From Chloroflexota bacterium (GTDB lineage: Bacteria; Chloroflexota; Limnocylindria; QHBO01), in NCBI GenBank assembly GCA_019348395.1, contig JAHWJN010000087.1:1-5875 (forward strand): a DNA stretch of 5,875 nt, in the 5' to 3' direction. The notes under the pieces were generated by a model. It ran no database searches, was not told the origin of the DNA, and saw only the letters and a program-made list of their open reading frames with translations. Positions within the stretch are counted from its first letter, which is position 1, and each line of letters begins with the position of its first letter. Below are positions 1 through 5,853 of this stretch, piece after piece. The position numbers and the translations under genes are program-made.

Positions 1-128
1 AGAGGCCAAGAGTTCGTGGGACTCCGGCAGGAGCCGCTCGATCGTCTCAGGCGCGAACACGTCGTCGAACTGAGCGGCAAGATGGGTGGCCGCTCGCTGA
101 GGAGCGTGCGGTCGTGATGTGAGCTCAC
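1..128 (-). CDS. ArsC-type protein, N-terminal part only (runs off the window), with an apparent frameshift
   Basis: Read on the minus strand, positions 90 to 1 encode an open stretch containing HLAAQFDDVFAPETIERLL. This resembles the three-helix-bundle N-terminal domain found ahead of low-molecular-weight phosphatase/arsenate reductase domains in actinobacterial ArsC-type proteins. That frame has no ATG, GTG or TTG at least back to about position 186. A GTG at 128..126, overlapping the acr3 stop as GTGA, opens another frame reading VSSHHDRTLLSER. Adding one base near 89-92 joins the two as LLSER-ATHLAAQFDD, which reads like a normal family N-terminus. I infer a one-base deletion or sequencing error. 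The phosphatase/reductase domain would lie beyond the window. The position directly behind acr3 supports a role in arsenate reduction feeding arsenite to the pump. The family call rests on about 30 residues, so the catalytic part is unseen. Confidence 0.6.
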   Translation of the reverse strand, partial: MSSHHDRTLLSERPPILPLSSTTCSRLRRSSGSCRSPTNSWP

Positions 129-250
129 GGCGTGACCGCCGGCACGGTTGCCTCGCCCGGGTAGAACCGGCGCTTGGCCCAAAGGGCGACGTACACCAGA
201 CCCACGAGCACCGGGACTTCGATGAGCGGCCCGACGACCCCGGCGACATC
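125..250 (-). pseudogene. acr3: ACR3-family arsenite efflux pump, C-terminal fragment
   Basis: The minus-strand frame ending in TGA at 127..125 carries VVGPLIEVPVLVGLVYVAL followed by WAKRRFYPGE. This is the last transmembrane helix and positively charged tail typical of ACR3-type arsenite permeases (bile acid/arsenite transporter superfamily), which extrude As(III) across the inner membrane. Family members are about 350 residues long; only about the last 40 are present. Upstream of position 250 the minus-strand frame stays open but loses all resemblance to ACR3 and becomes low-complexity Arg/Gly/Ala sequence, the shadow of the oxidoreductase on the other strand. The gene is therefore cut at about 240-250. 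The following ArsC-type gene starts inside its stop codon (GTGA), which points to an ars operon reading leftwards. As it stands the fragment cannot encode a working pump. Confidence 0.78.
240..250. other. Breakpoint joining acr3 (minus) to an oxidoreductase gene (plus)
   Basis: ACR3 similarity on the minus strand can be followed from 125 up to about 244-250. Gfo/Idh/MocA similarity on the plus strand begins at about 242-245 with GDIETAVIVMRL. Each gene lacks its entire 5' part, and the two cuts coincide within about 10 bases. No inverted repeat, target duplication or transposase is visible at the point. Either the assembly joined two unrelated fragments here, or the genome has a deletion or inversion with this endpoint. 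Confidence 0.72.
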
Positions 251-652
251 GAGACGGCGGTGATCGTCATGCGCCTCTCGGAGGGGACGCTGGCCATCCT
301 CGAGGCGACCTGGCTTCACCCGTCGGGCTACGACAGCCGCGTGGAGCTGGTGGCCGACCGCGCGCACCTCGCCATGGGCCTGACCGACCGCACCCCCGCC
401 ACCTGGCTGGACGGCCGCGCGGCCGCCGCGAACGAGCCGTGGCATGGCTACCTGGACCGCTTCGAGGCGGCGTACCGCGCCGAGCTGGAGGCGTTCCTGG
501 CCGCCTGCCGCGGGGAGCGCTCGCCGGCGACCACGGCGCGGGACGGCCTCGAGGCGGTGCGCATCGCCGTCGCGGCAACCCGCGCCTACCAGGGGCGACG
601 CGCCGTCCCGATCGACGAGGTGGCGGGGCTGCCGCGGCGAGCCACCGCCTGA
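242..652 (+). pseudogene. Gfo/Idh/MocA-family oxidoreductase, C-terminal fragment (inositol dehydrogenase-like)
   Basis: From about 242 the plus strand encodes the C-terminal substrate-binding half of an NAD(P)-dependent sugar/polyol dehydrogenase of the Gfo/Idh/MocA family. The segment GDIETAVIVMRLSEGTLAIL is a beta-strand block of this domain. GYDSRVEL, then RFEAAYRAELEAFLAACRG, then DGLEAVRIAVAATRAY are the usual landmarks of IolG-type proteins. The family is about 330-350 residues long; here about 136 remain, ending at TGA 650-652. The Rossmann domain with its nucleotide-binding glycines and the catalytic Lys are missing, since sequence left of ~240 is antisense to acr3. An in-frame ATG at 270 could begin a truncated product, but that would have no cofactor site. 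The LacI-type gene begins 5 bases downstream, so the intact gene was probably part of a sugar or inositol catabolic operon. The exact substrate cannot be read. Confidence 0.8.
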
Positions 653-657
653 GCGCC

Positions 658-1641
658 GTGACCGCCACGATCGCCGACGTCGCCGCGCGCTCAGGGGTCT
701 CGACGGCGACCGTCAGCCGCATCCTGTCGGGCAGCGCGCCCGCCAGACCGGAAACCCGCGACCGGGTGATCGCCGCGGCACGCGAGCTCGGATACCAGCC
801 GTCGGGCGTGGCCCGCGCCCTGAAGCGCCGGGAGACCCGGACGCTCGGGCTGGTCGTGACTGACGTCACCAACCCGTTCTATCCCCAGGTCGTGCGCGCC
901 GCCGAGGTGGCGGCGCACGAGCGGGGCTACGGACTCATCCTGGCCAACGGCGAGGACGACCCCGCCCGAGAGCTGGCACACCTGGACCTGCTGGTCGAGC
1001 GGCGCGTCGACGGCATCGTGGTCGCCTCGTCAGCCATGACCCGGCATCACGCCGCGCGGCTGCGAGAGATCGCCGTGCCGGTGGTGCTGGTCAACGATCC
1101 CATCACCGGGTCAGGCCTGCCGGCCATCACCGCCGACCACCGGCTCGGGACGCGGCTCGCCACCAGTCACCTGGTGGCGCTCGGGCATCGGCGCATCGGT
1201 CACATCGGGGCGCCGGACGCGCACGTGGCGTCGAGCCAGCGTCGGCGGGGCGTGGTCGACGGGATGCGGGGCATCGGCACACCGGTCATGGTCCAGGGAG
1301 ACGGCGGCGTGGCGGGCGGAGCGGCGGCAGCGGCCGAGCTCCTGCGCGCCGGGGTGACCGGGATCGTCGCCTACAACGACCTGACCGCCATCGGGGCACT
1401 GCGTGGCCTGGGCGAGGCCGGTGCCCGGGTCCCGGAGGACGTGTCGCTCATCGGGTTCGACGACATCCCCATGGCGGCCTGGACCGATCCCCCGCTCACC
1501 ACCGTGCGCCAGGACACCGCCGCACTCGGCCGATGGGCCGTGGAGCGAGTGCTCCGTGCGCTGGCCGGCGATCGGGAGGCGGACCGGGTCCTCCTCGTGC
1601 CGGAGCTCGTCATCCGCGGCTCGACGGGACCGCGGAGCTAG
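658..1641 (+). CDS. LacI-family transcriptional regulator
   Basis: This is a complete 327-residue LacI/GalR-type DNA-binding regulator. Residues 4-24 form the helix-turn-helix (TIADVAARSGVSTATVSRIL), followed by RVIAAARELGYQPS (36-49) and the hinge helix at 48-57. Residues 61-327 form the periplasmic-binding-protein-like effector domain: LGLVVTDVTNPFY (63-75), DGIVVASS (118-125), ALGHRRIGHIG (174-184), the effector-side YNDLTAIGALRGL (239-251) and the signature VPEDVSLIGFDDIP (258-271). GTG at 658 is the only start that places the HTH at the N-terminus; the same frame is open back to 439 but that extension is Arg/Gly-rich shadow sequence. The loop between DGM (201-203) and VMVQGDGG looks several residues shorter than usual. 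It sits 5 bases after the oxidoreductase fragment, so it probably represses that catabolic operon in response to a sugar or polyol; ligand and operator are not visible. Its TAG stop shares CTAG with the convergent membrane-protein gene. Confidence 0.93.
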   Translation: MTATIADVAARSGVSTATVSRILSGSAPARPETRDRVIAAARELGYQPSGVARALKRRETRTLGLVVTDVTNPFYPQVVRAAEVAAHERGYGLILANGEDDPARELAHLDLLVERRVDGIVVASSAMTRHHAARLREIAVPVVLVNDPITGSGLPAITADHRLGTRLATSHLVALGHRRIGHIGAPDAHVASSQRRRGVVDGMRGIGTPVMVQGDGGVAGGAAAAAELLRAGVTGIVAYNDLTAIGALRGLGEAGARVPEDVSLIGFDDIPMAAWTDPPLTTVRQDTAALGRWAVERVLRALAGDREADRVLLVPELVIRGSTGPRS

Positions 1642-2498
1642 CCTTCGTCGGTGTCGCCGTCGCGATCATGGCCACCGAGCACGGCCACGAGGCTGGCACC
1701 CAGCAGGATCGCCACGCCTGCCACCAGCGCCCAGGTCGCCATGAGGCCCACCCCGGCGAGATCGCCGTACGGGTTGTCGAAGGTGCCCATGCTCGACATC
1801 ACCCCCATCACCGCCTGCGAGATGCGGACGCCGATCGCCGCCAGCAGCGCCCCGATGGCGGCGTGCTGCCAGGTGACCTCCGCCTGGGGCAGGACGCGAT
1901 ACGCGATGAACAGGAACACGCCGATGAGCAGGAAGGGAAGCACCTGCCAGTCGAGCAGCCATACCTGTTCGCCGGCCTGCGTGCCGGTGAGCGCGGTGAT
2001 CCCGGCCTCGGCCACGCCTGCGAGGGCGAGCAGGACGAGCGACAGCACGAGCAGCCATGCGCGACTGCGCTGGGTGCCCCAGAAGGAGAGTTCATCGGTT
2101 CGCCCGTACATGCGGTTGATGGCACTGGCCAGTGCCGCGAATGCGCGCGACCCGGCGAAGAGCAGGAACGCCAGCGAGACGACCCCGGCTCCCGTCGCGA
2201 TCGGCTCCTCGCGGACGAGGACGCTCTGCAGCAGCGAGCTCTCGGCGGGGACGAACTTCGCGGCCTGGGTGATCACGAAGGCCTTGGCCTCCGACTCGGG
2301 GAACAGCAGCGAGGCGAGGAAGGCGGACGCCACCATCAGCGGCGGCACGGAGAGGAAGAGGAAGAGCCCGAGGGCGCCGGCCCACGACCACCCGTTCGCG
2401 TTGATGAACAGGAGCAGGGATCGCCAGGAGACGTCGAGCGGGAGCGCGAGCCAGGACGGGATCCAGGACGGCGCCCATGAGGGGCTGGTGGTGGTCAT
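1638..2498 (-). CDS. YihY/BrkB-family inner membrane protein
   Basis: The gene encodes a 286-residue polytopic membrane protein of the YihY/virulence-factor-BrkB family. Hydrophobic segments lie at about 38-65, 100-122, 147-170, 185-203, 212-231 and 246-275, matching the six-helix family layout. Family landmarks include GSRAFAALASAINRMYG (116-132), the YRVLPQAEVTW block (200-210), the GALLAAIGVRIS helix (216-227) and YGDLAGVGLMATW (244-256). The tail DRDGDTDEG is charged. ATG at 2498..2496 (MTTTSPSW) is the first start giving a family-like N-terminus; the frame stays open to 3200, but that part is antisense to the flavoprotein gene. I see no clear ribosome binding site. Family function is unresolved (BrkB was named for serum resistance in Bordetella; ribonuclease BN was a misassignment). 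It is transcribed away from the lipid cassette and converges on lacI, so no functional link to either is shown. Confidence 0.88.
   Translation of the reverse strand: MTTTSPSWAPSWIPSWLALPLDVSWRSLLLFINANGWSWAGALGLFLFLSVPPLMVASAFLASLLFPESEAKAFVITQAAKFVPAESSLLQSVLVREEPIATGAGVVSLAFLLFAGSRAFAALASAINRMYGRTDELSFWGTQRSRAWLLVLSLVLLALAGVAEAGITALTGTQAGEQVWLLDWQVLPFLLIGVFLFIAYRVLPQAEVTWQHAAIGALLAAIGVRISQAVMGVMSSMGTFDNPYGDLAGVGLMATWALVAGVAILLGASLVAVLGGHDRDGDTDEG
2451..2486 (-). repeat. Short PSW repeat at the N-terminus of the BrkB-type protein
   Basis: Residues 5-16 read SPSWAPSWIPSW, three Pro-Ser-Trp units spaced four residues apart. The second and third units are nearly identical in DNA (gcCGTCCTGG and tcCCGTCCTGG cores on the minus strand), suggesting duplication of a 12-base unit. 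The repeat lies just before the first amphipathic or membrane segment. It keeps frame and may simply be a local slippage product. Confidence 0.45.
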
Positions 2499-2615
2499 GC
2501 GCAGAGGCGAGAGGCAGGTCGCGTGCCACGTCCGGTTCGGATGACGGCCCGCACGCCACCGCTCTGATGATCCGGCGCGTGATCCGTCGCGCCTCGGGGC
2601 CCGTACCTCGACCGT
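2499..2615. promoter_or_regulatory. Divergent intergenic region between the BrkB-type gene and the lipid operon
   Basis: These 117 bases separate two divergently transcribed genes and must hold the start signals for both. I cannot point to a convincing -35/-10 pair on either strand. The only AT-containing stretches are short, such as GTACCT about 10-15 bases before the ATG at 2616. There is no strong Shine-Dalgarno sequence ahead of either ATG, so leaderless or weakly led transcripts are possible. The most structured part is the tandem repeat and hairpin at 2568-2593, listed separately. Confidence 0.55.
2568..2593. repeat. 12-base tandem repeat forming part of a GC hairpin; possible operator
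   Basis: TGATCCGGCGCG (2568-2579) is followed at once by TGATCCGTCGCG (2580-2591), identical at 11 of 12 positions. In addition GGCGCG at 2574-2579 can pair with CGCGCC at 2588-2593 around an 8-base loop. It lies 22 bases before the ATG of the flavoprotein gene, where a regulator binding site for the operon would be expected. Two same-orientation half-sites one helical turn apart are typical of cooperative regulator binding, but the regulator is unknown and chance in GC-rich DNA is possible. Confidence 0.4.
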
Positions 2616-3911
2616 ATGCAACCTGCGAACGTGGCCGTCATCGGTTCGGGAATCTCCGGACTCACCGCGGCGCACGCCCTCAACGCCGACGGGCACCGCG
2701 TCCGGCTCTTCGAGCGCGAGGCGAAATTCGGCGGCCACGCGACGACGATCGAGGTCGACGATCTTGCCGTCGACATCGGCTTCATCGTCTACAACGACGT
2801 CACCTACCCGCGCTTCATCGGCCTGCTGGAGGAGCTCGGCGTCGAGACACAGGCATCCGACATGAGCATGGGCGTCGCCTGCGCCGCCTGCGACGTCGAA
2901 TGGTCGACGCGCGGCCTGAAGGGCGTCTTCGCGAAGCCGATGCAGCTGGCGCGACCCGGCCACTACGCCATGCTCAACGACCTGTTCCGCTTCTACCGCG
3001 ACGCACGCCGCACGCTGGACCAGGCCGATGCGGGCCGGCCGACCGGCATGACCCTGGACGAGTACCTCGCCGACCGCCGGCTGGGGCGCGCGTTCGCCGA
3101 CCATTTCCTGGTGCCGCTCACCGCGGCGGTATGGTCGACCGCGCCGGACCGCATCGGCAGCTTTCCGGTCGACTACCTGCTCCGCTTCCTGGACCATCAC
3201 GGGCTGATTGGCTACGGGCGCAACGTCGAGTGGCGGACCGTCACCGGAGGATCACGGTCCTACGTGCGCGCCATCCTCGACCGCCTCCCGCCATCGGCAC
3301 TGGCCTCCGGCCTGGCGGCTCGCTCGGTGAGCCGGGACAGCGCCGGCGTGACGGTGCGCACCGACGCGCGCACCGAGCGGTTCGACGCGGTCGTCATGGC
3401 CACCCACGCCGACGACGCTCTCGACCTGCTGACCGATGCGGACGTCCTGGAGCGTCGCGCCCTCGGCGGATTCGAGTACAGCGACAATCGCGTCGTGCTC
3501 CACACCGACACCGCTGTGCTGCCACGGAAGCGCAACGCGTGGGCCAGCTGGAACATCGACATGGGCCGGTGCGACGCGCCGGGAGACTCGCTGACCATGA
3601 GCTACCACATGAACCGGCTCGCATCGCTCCCTGGCACGACGCAGTACTCGGTCAGCCTCAATCCCCCGCCGGGCCGCATCCGCGACGAATCGGTGCTGCT
3701 CGAGCGAGCGTGGGCGCACCCGATGTACACCTTCCAAACGCTGGAGGCACAGGCGATGGTGGGCGGAATCCAGGGCCGGAATCGCACCGTCTACGCGGGC
3801 GCCCATCTCGGCTACGGCTTCCACGAGGACGGCTGCCGATCGGGGTACGAGGCCGCGGCCCGCATCGGGTCGATGGAGGTCGTGCCGGCGGTCGAGGAGC
3901 TGGTGGCATGA
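2616..3911 (+). CDS. FAD-dependent amine-oxidase-like oxidoreductase (COG2907 type)
   Basis: This 431-residue protein starts with a dinucleotide-binding fold, [17 protein letters not shown] (6-22; GSGISG at 10-15), followed by [14 protein letters not shown] (29-42). The acidic residue there should hold the FAD ribose. GFIVYND (55-61), the mid-domain [14 protein letters not shown] (171-184) and the C-terminal [18 protein letters not shown] (393-410) are characteristic of the predicted NAD/FAD-binding proteins of COG2907, a branch of the flavin amine oxidase/phytoene desaturase superfamily. There is no signal peptide, so it should be cytosolic, possibly membrane-associated. It is the first gene of a tightly coupled operon: its TGA overlaps the ATG of the DUF1365 gene as ATGA. 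In this neighbourhood it is plausibly the redox partner of acyl-chain modification, oxidising or reducing a fatty-acyl intermediate; the reaction is not established. ATG at 2616 is the natural start, without a strong ribosome binding site upstream. Confidence 0.9.
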   Translation: MQPANVAVIGSGISGLTAAHALNADGHRVRLFEREAKFGGHATTIEVDDLAVDIGFIVYNDVTYPRFIGLLEELGVETQASDMSMGVACAACDVEWSTRGLKGVFAKPMQLARPGHYAMLNDLFRFYRDARRTLDQADAGRPTGMTLDEYLADRRLGRAFADHFLVPLTAAVWSTAPDRIGSFPVDYLLRFLDHHGLIGYGRNVEWRTVTGGSRSYVRAILDRLPPSALASGLAARSVSRDSAGVTVRTDARTERFDAVVMATHADDALDLLTDADVLERRALGGFEYSDNRVVLHTDTAVLPRKRNAWASWNIDMGRCDAPGDSLTMSYHMNRLASLPGTTQYSVSLNPPPGRIRDESVLLERAWAHPMYTFQTLEAQAMVGGIQGRNRTVYAGAHLGYGFHEDGCRSGYEAAARIGSMEVVPAVEELVA

Positions 3912-4699
3912 GATCGCATCTGCTGGAGGGGACGGTCAAGCATCGGCGAACCCGGCCCTTCGTCTACGCACTTGAGCACGAGGTCTTCTACCTCGCGCTC
4001 GACCTGTCCGAGCTCGACGACCTCGCTCGGTTCCGGCTGCTCGGCCGGAACCGATGGCGGCCCTTCACCTTCCGTGACGCTGACCACTGGCTGCCGCCGG
4101 CCGCCGACCTGCGCGCATCGGTCCTCGAGCACCTGCGCAGCGAGGGCTTCGAGGACGTGGAGGACTGGCGCATCACGCTGATCGCCTATCCGCGCGTCCT
4201 TGGCCACGAGTTCAACCCGGCGAGCTTCTTCCTGGCTCGTGACGCAGCCGGAGAGCTGCGCGTCGTGGTGGTGGAGGTGCACAACACGCACCACGAGCGA
4301 CGTCTCTACACCCTCCGCCCCGAGGCCACCCGGACGGCGCAGGTCGCGAGCATGGACAAGGACTTCTACGTCAGCCCGTTCATCTCGATGGACGCCAGCT
4401 ACACCGTCCGCGTCCGGGACGAGGCGGACCGGGTCGTGATCGTCATCGACGAGACCGAGCATGGCGTCCCGCTCCTCCAGGCCTCGGTGGTGGCTCGCCG
4501 ACGACCGCTGACGGACCTCGCGCTGGTGCGGATCCTGTGGCGCTACCCTCTCGTCACGCTGCGAACGATCCTCGCCATTCATTGGCACGCCATCTGGCTG
4601 TGGCGCAGGGGCGCACGCTTCCACTCGCACGGCTCCGCGCCGCGCCCGGCGGACCCGACGCGGACCGCGCGCTCGCCGCGAACTACCATGCACCCGTGA
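3908..4699 (+). CDS. DUF1365 family protein
   Basis: The gene encodes 263 residues of the DUF1365 family, almost always found next to Cfa-type methyltransferases and COG2907 flavoproteins. Family landmarks seen: [20 protein letters not shown] (11-30), [14 protein letters not shown] (95-108), [16 protein letters not shown] (121-136), [17 protein letters not shown] (151-167) and [18 protein letters not shown] (218-235). The conserved His, Asn and Phe residues suggest a small-molecule or lipid binding pocket, but no activity is established for the family. The segment at 216-233 is hydrophobic and could touch the membrane. After FHSHGS (238-243) comes a 20-residue Pro/Arg/Thr-rich tail that looks dispensable. 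ATG at 3908 overlaps the upstream stop (ATGA), and the stop at 4697-4699 overlaps the GTG of the methyltransferase gene (GTGA), so all three genes are probably translated as a coupled set. The same frame is open upstream to 2477, but only as a shadow of the flavoprotein gene. Confidence 0.9.
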   Translation: MRSHLLEGTVKHRRTRPFVYALEHEVFYLALDLSELDDLARFRLLGRNRWRPFTFRDADHWLPPAADLRASVLEHLRSEGFEDVEDWRITLIAYPRVLGHEFNPASFFLARDAAGELRVVVVEVHNTHHERRLYTLRPEATRTAQVASMDKDFYVSPFISMDASYTVRVRDEADRVVIVIDETEHGVPLLQASVVARRRPLTDLALVRILWRYPLVTLRTILAIHWHAIWLWRRGARFHSHGSAPRPADPTRTARSPRTTMHP

Positions 4700-5853
4700 C
4701 CGGCCGAACGCGCTCGACTTCGGCACCGATCGGTGCCCGGGTCGGCCTCGTGGCGGAGGCGGCCGAGCGGGTCCTGCTGGTCGCCGCCTCACGGATCCGG
4801 GTCGGGCACCTGAGCGTGCTCCTGCCCGACGGCCGCCGGCACACGTTCGGCGATGCCGGCGCCGAGGTGCGCGGCGAGATCACCTTCCACGACCGCAACG
4901 CCATCGTCCGGCTGCTCGTCGACGGGGAGACCGGCGCGGGCGAGGGCTACATGGCCGGAGAGTGGTCCTCGCCCGATCTCGCCGCCCTCCTCCTGCTGGC
5001 CGCCCTCAACCGCCAGGAGCTGGCGCTGGTCAGCGGCTGGTGGCGGTGGCCCAGCCAGGGAATCCGGATCCTGGCGCATCGGCTCCGCCGCAACACGGTG
5101 CGCCGCGCCCGGCAGAACATCGCCGCGCACTACGACCTTTCGAACGACCTGTACCGCCTGTTCCTGGACGAGACGATGACGTACTCGTCCGCCGTCTTCG
5201 AGTCGGAGTCGCAGTCGCTGGCCGATGCGCAGCGCGCCAAGTACCGGCGCATGGCCTCGCTGGCCGGCCTGTCGGGGGGCGAGTCGGTGCTTGAGATCGG
5301 CTCGGGCTGGGGCGGTTTCGCGATCTGGGCCGCTGGCGAGCTGGGCTGCCGGGTGACCACCATCACGATCTCGGAGGAGCAGCGCTCGCTGGCGCGGGAG
5401 CGCGTGGCGGCAGCGGGACTGAACGACCTCGTCGACGTGCAGCTGCGCGACTACCGCACGGTCGACGGCCGGTTCGACGCCGTCGTGTCGATCGAGATGC
5501 TGGAGGCGGTCGGCCACGAGTACTTCCCGGCCTTCTTCGAGATGATCGACCGCGTGCTGCGCCCGGGCGGCCGCGCCGCCATCCAGGTGATCACCTATCC
5601 CGATGCGCAGTACGAGCAGCAACGCCGCGGGGCCAACTGGATCCAGAAGTACATCTTCCCCGGCGGGTTGCTGCCGTCGGTCGCGGTCGTCGAGCGCGCC
5701 ACGCACCGAACCCGCCTGCTGCTGACCGATGCCGAGGACATCGGCCCGCACTACGCCCGCACCCTGCGCGCCTGGCGTGAACGGTTCCTGCAGAACCTCG
5801 ACGCGGTGCGGGCGCTCGGCTTCGACGAGCGGTTCGTGCGGATGTGGGAGTAG
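4696..5853 (+). CDS. cfa: Cyclopropane-fatty-acyl-phospholipid synthase-like SAM methyltransferase, cut by a premature stop
   Basis: 385 residues of a Cfa/mycolic-acid-methyltransferase-like enzyme, which transfers a methyl or methylene group from SAM to a double bond in phospholipid acyl chains. The N-terminal domain (1-135) has GEGYMAGEWSSPDL (82-95). NIAAHYDLSNDLYRLFLDE (141-159) begins the catalytic domain. VLEIGSGWGGFAIWAA (198-213) is the SAM-binding loop, SIEMLEAVG (265-273) carries the active-site Glu, and NWIQKYIFPGGLLPS (314-328) holds the conserved Tyr. YSSAVF (163-168) has Ser where E. coli Cfa has Cys139, and AIQVI (295-299) has Gln where it has His266; such variants occur in the DUF1365-linked subgroup. 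GTG at 4696 overlaps the DUF1365 stop; the in-frame ATG at 4537 lies inside DUF1365 and gives an un-family-like leader. The frame ends MWE-TAG at 5851-5853, but family-like YLALCEA follows in frame to the window end, so about 30-45 residues are missing. Confidence 0.9.
   Translation: MTGRTRSTSAPIGARVGLVAEAAERVLLVAASRIRVGHLSVLLPDGRRHTFGDAGAEVRGEITFHDRNAIVRLLVDGETGAGEGYMAGEWSSPDLAALLLLAALNRQELALVSGWWRWPSQGIRILAHRLRRNTVRRARQNIAAHYDLSNDLYRLFLDETMTYSSAVFESESQSLADAQRAKYRRMASLAGLSGGESVLEIGSGWGGFAIWAAGELGCRVTTITISEEQRSLARERVAAAGLNDLVDVQLRDYRTVDGRFDAVVSIEMLEAVGHEYFPAFFEMIDRVLRPGGRAAIQVITYPDAQYEQQRRGANWIQKYIFPGGLLPSVAVVERATHRTRLLLTDAEDIGPHYARTLRAWRERFLQNLDAVRALGFDERFVRMWE

Noticed and set aside
119..241. 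N-terminal part of the plus-strand frame leading into the oxidoreductase
   Set aside because: This segment is antisense to clear ACR3 sequence and contains no Rossmann motif, so it is not the oxidoreductase N-terminus.
439..657. N-terminal extension of the LacI-type regulator
   Set aside because: The HTH begins directly after GTG 658, as in other LacI proteins; the upstream frame overlaps the oxidoreductase and has no family resemblance.
1638..3200. 520-residue minus-strand open frame as one long protein
   Set aside because: Only the part from 2498 down resembles a protein family (YihY/BrkB). The upstream part is antisense to the flavoprotein gene and has the low-complexity composition of a shadow frame.
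2477..3907. Upstream extension of the DUF1365 frame as a fusion protein
   Set aside because: The extension is Arg/Pro/Gly-rich shadow sequence of the flavoprotein gene. DUF1365 similarity begins at the ATG at 3908.
4789..5751. Long minus-strand open frame opposite the Cfa-like gene
   Set aside because: Rich in Arg, Ala, Gly, His and Gln with no recognisable motif. Long antisense frames are expected opposite codon-biased GC-rich genes.
5851..5853. TAG as a recoded sense codon in this genome
   Set aside because: lacI and the BrkB-type gene both end at TAG exactly where their families end, so amber acts as a normal stop here.
2616..5853. Tuberculostearic acid (10-methylstearate) biosynthesis operon of the TmsA/TmsB type
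   Set aside because: That pathway pairs a Cfa-like methyltransferase with a different FAD protein (GlcD-like oxidase fold). The flavoprotein here is COG2907/amine-oxidase-like and DUF1365 is present.
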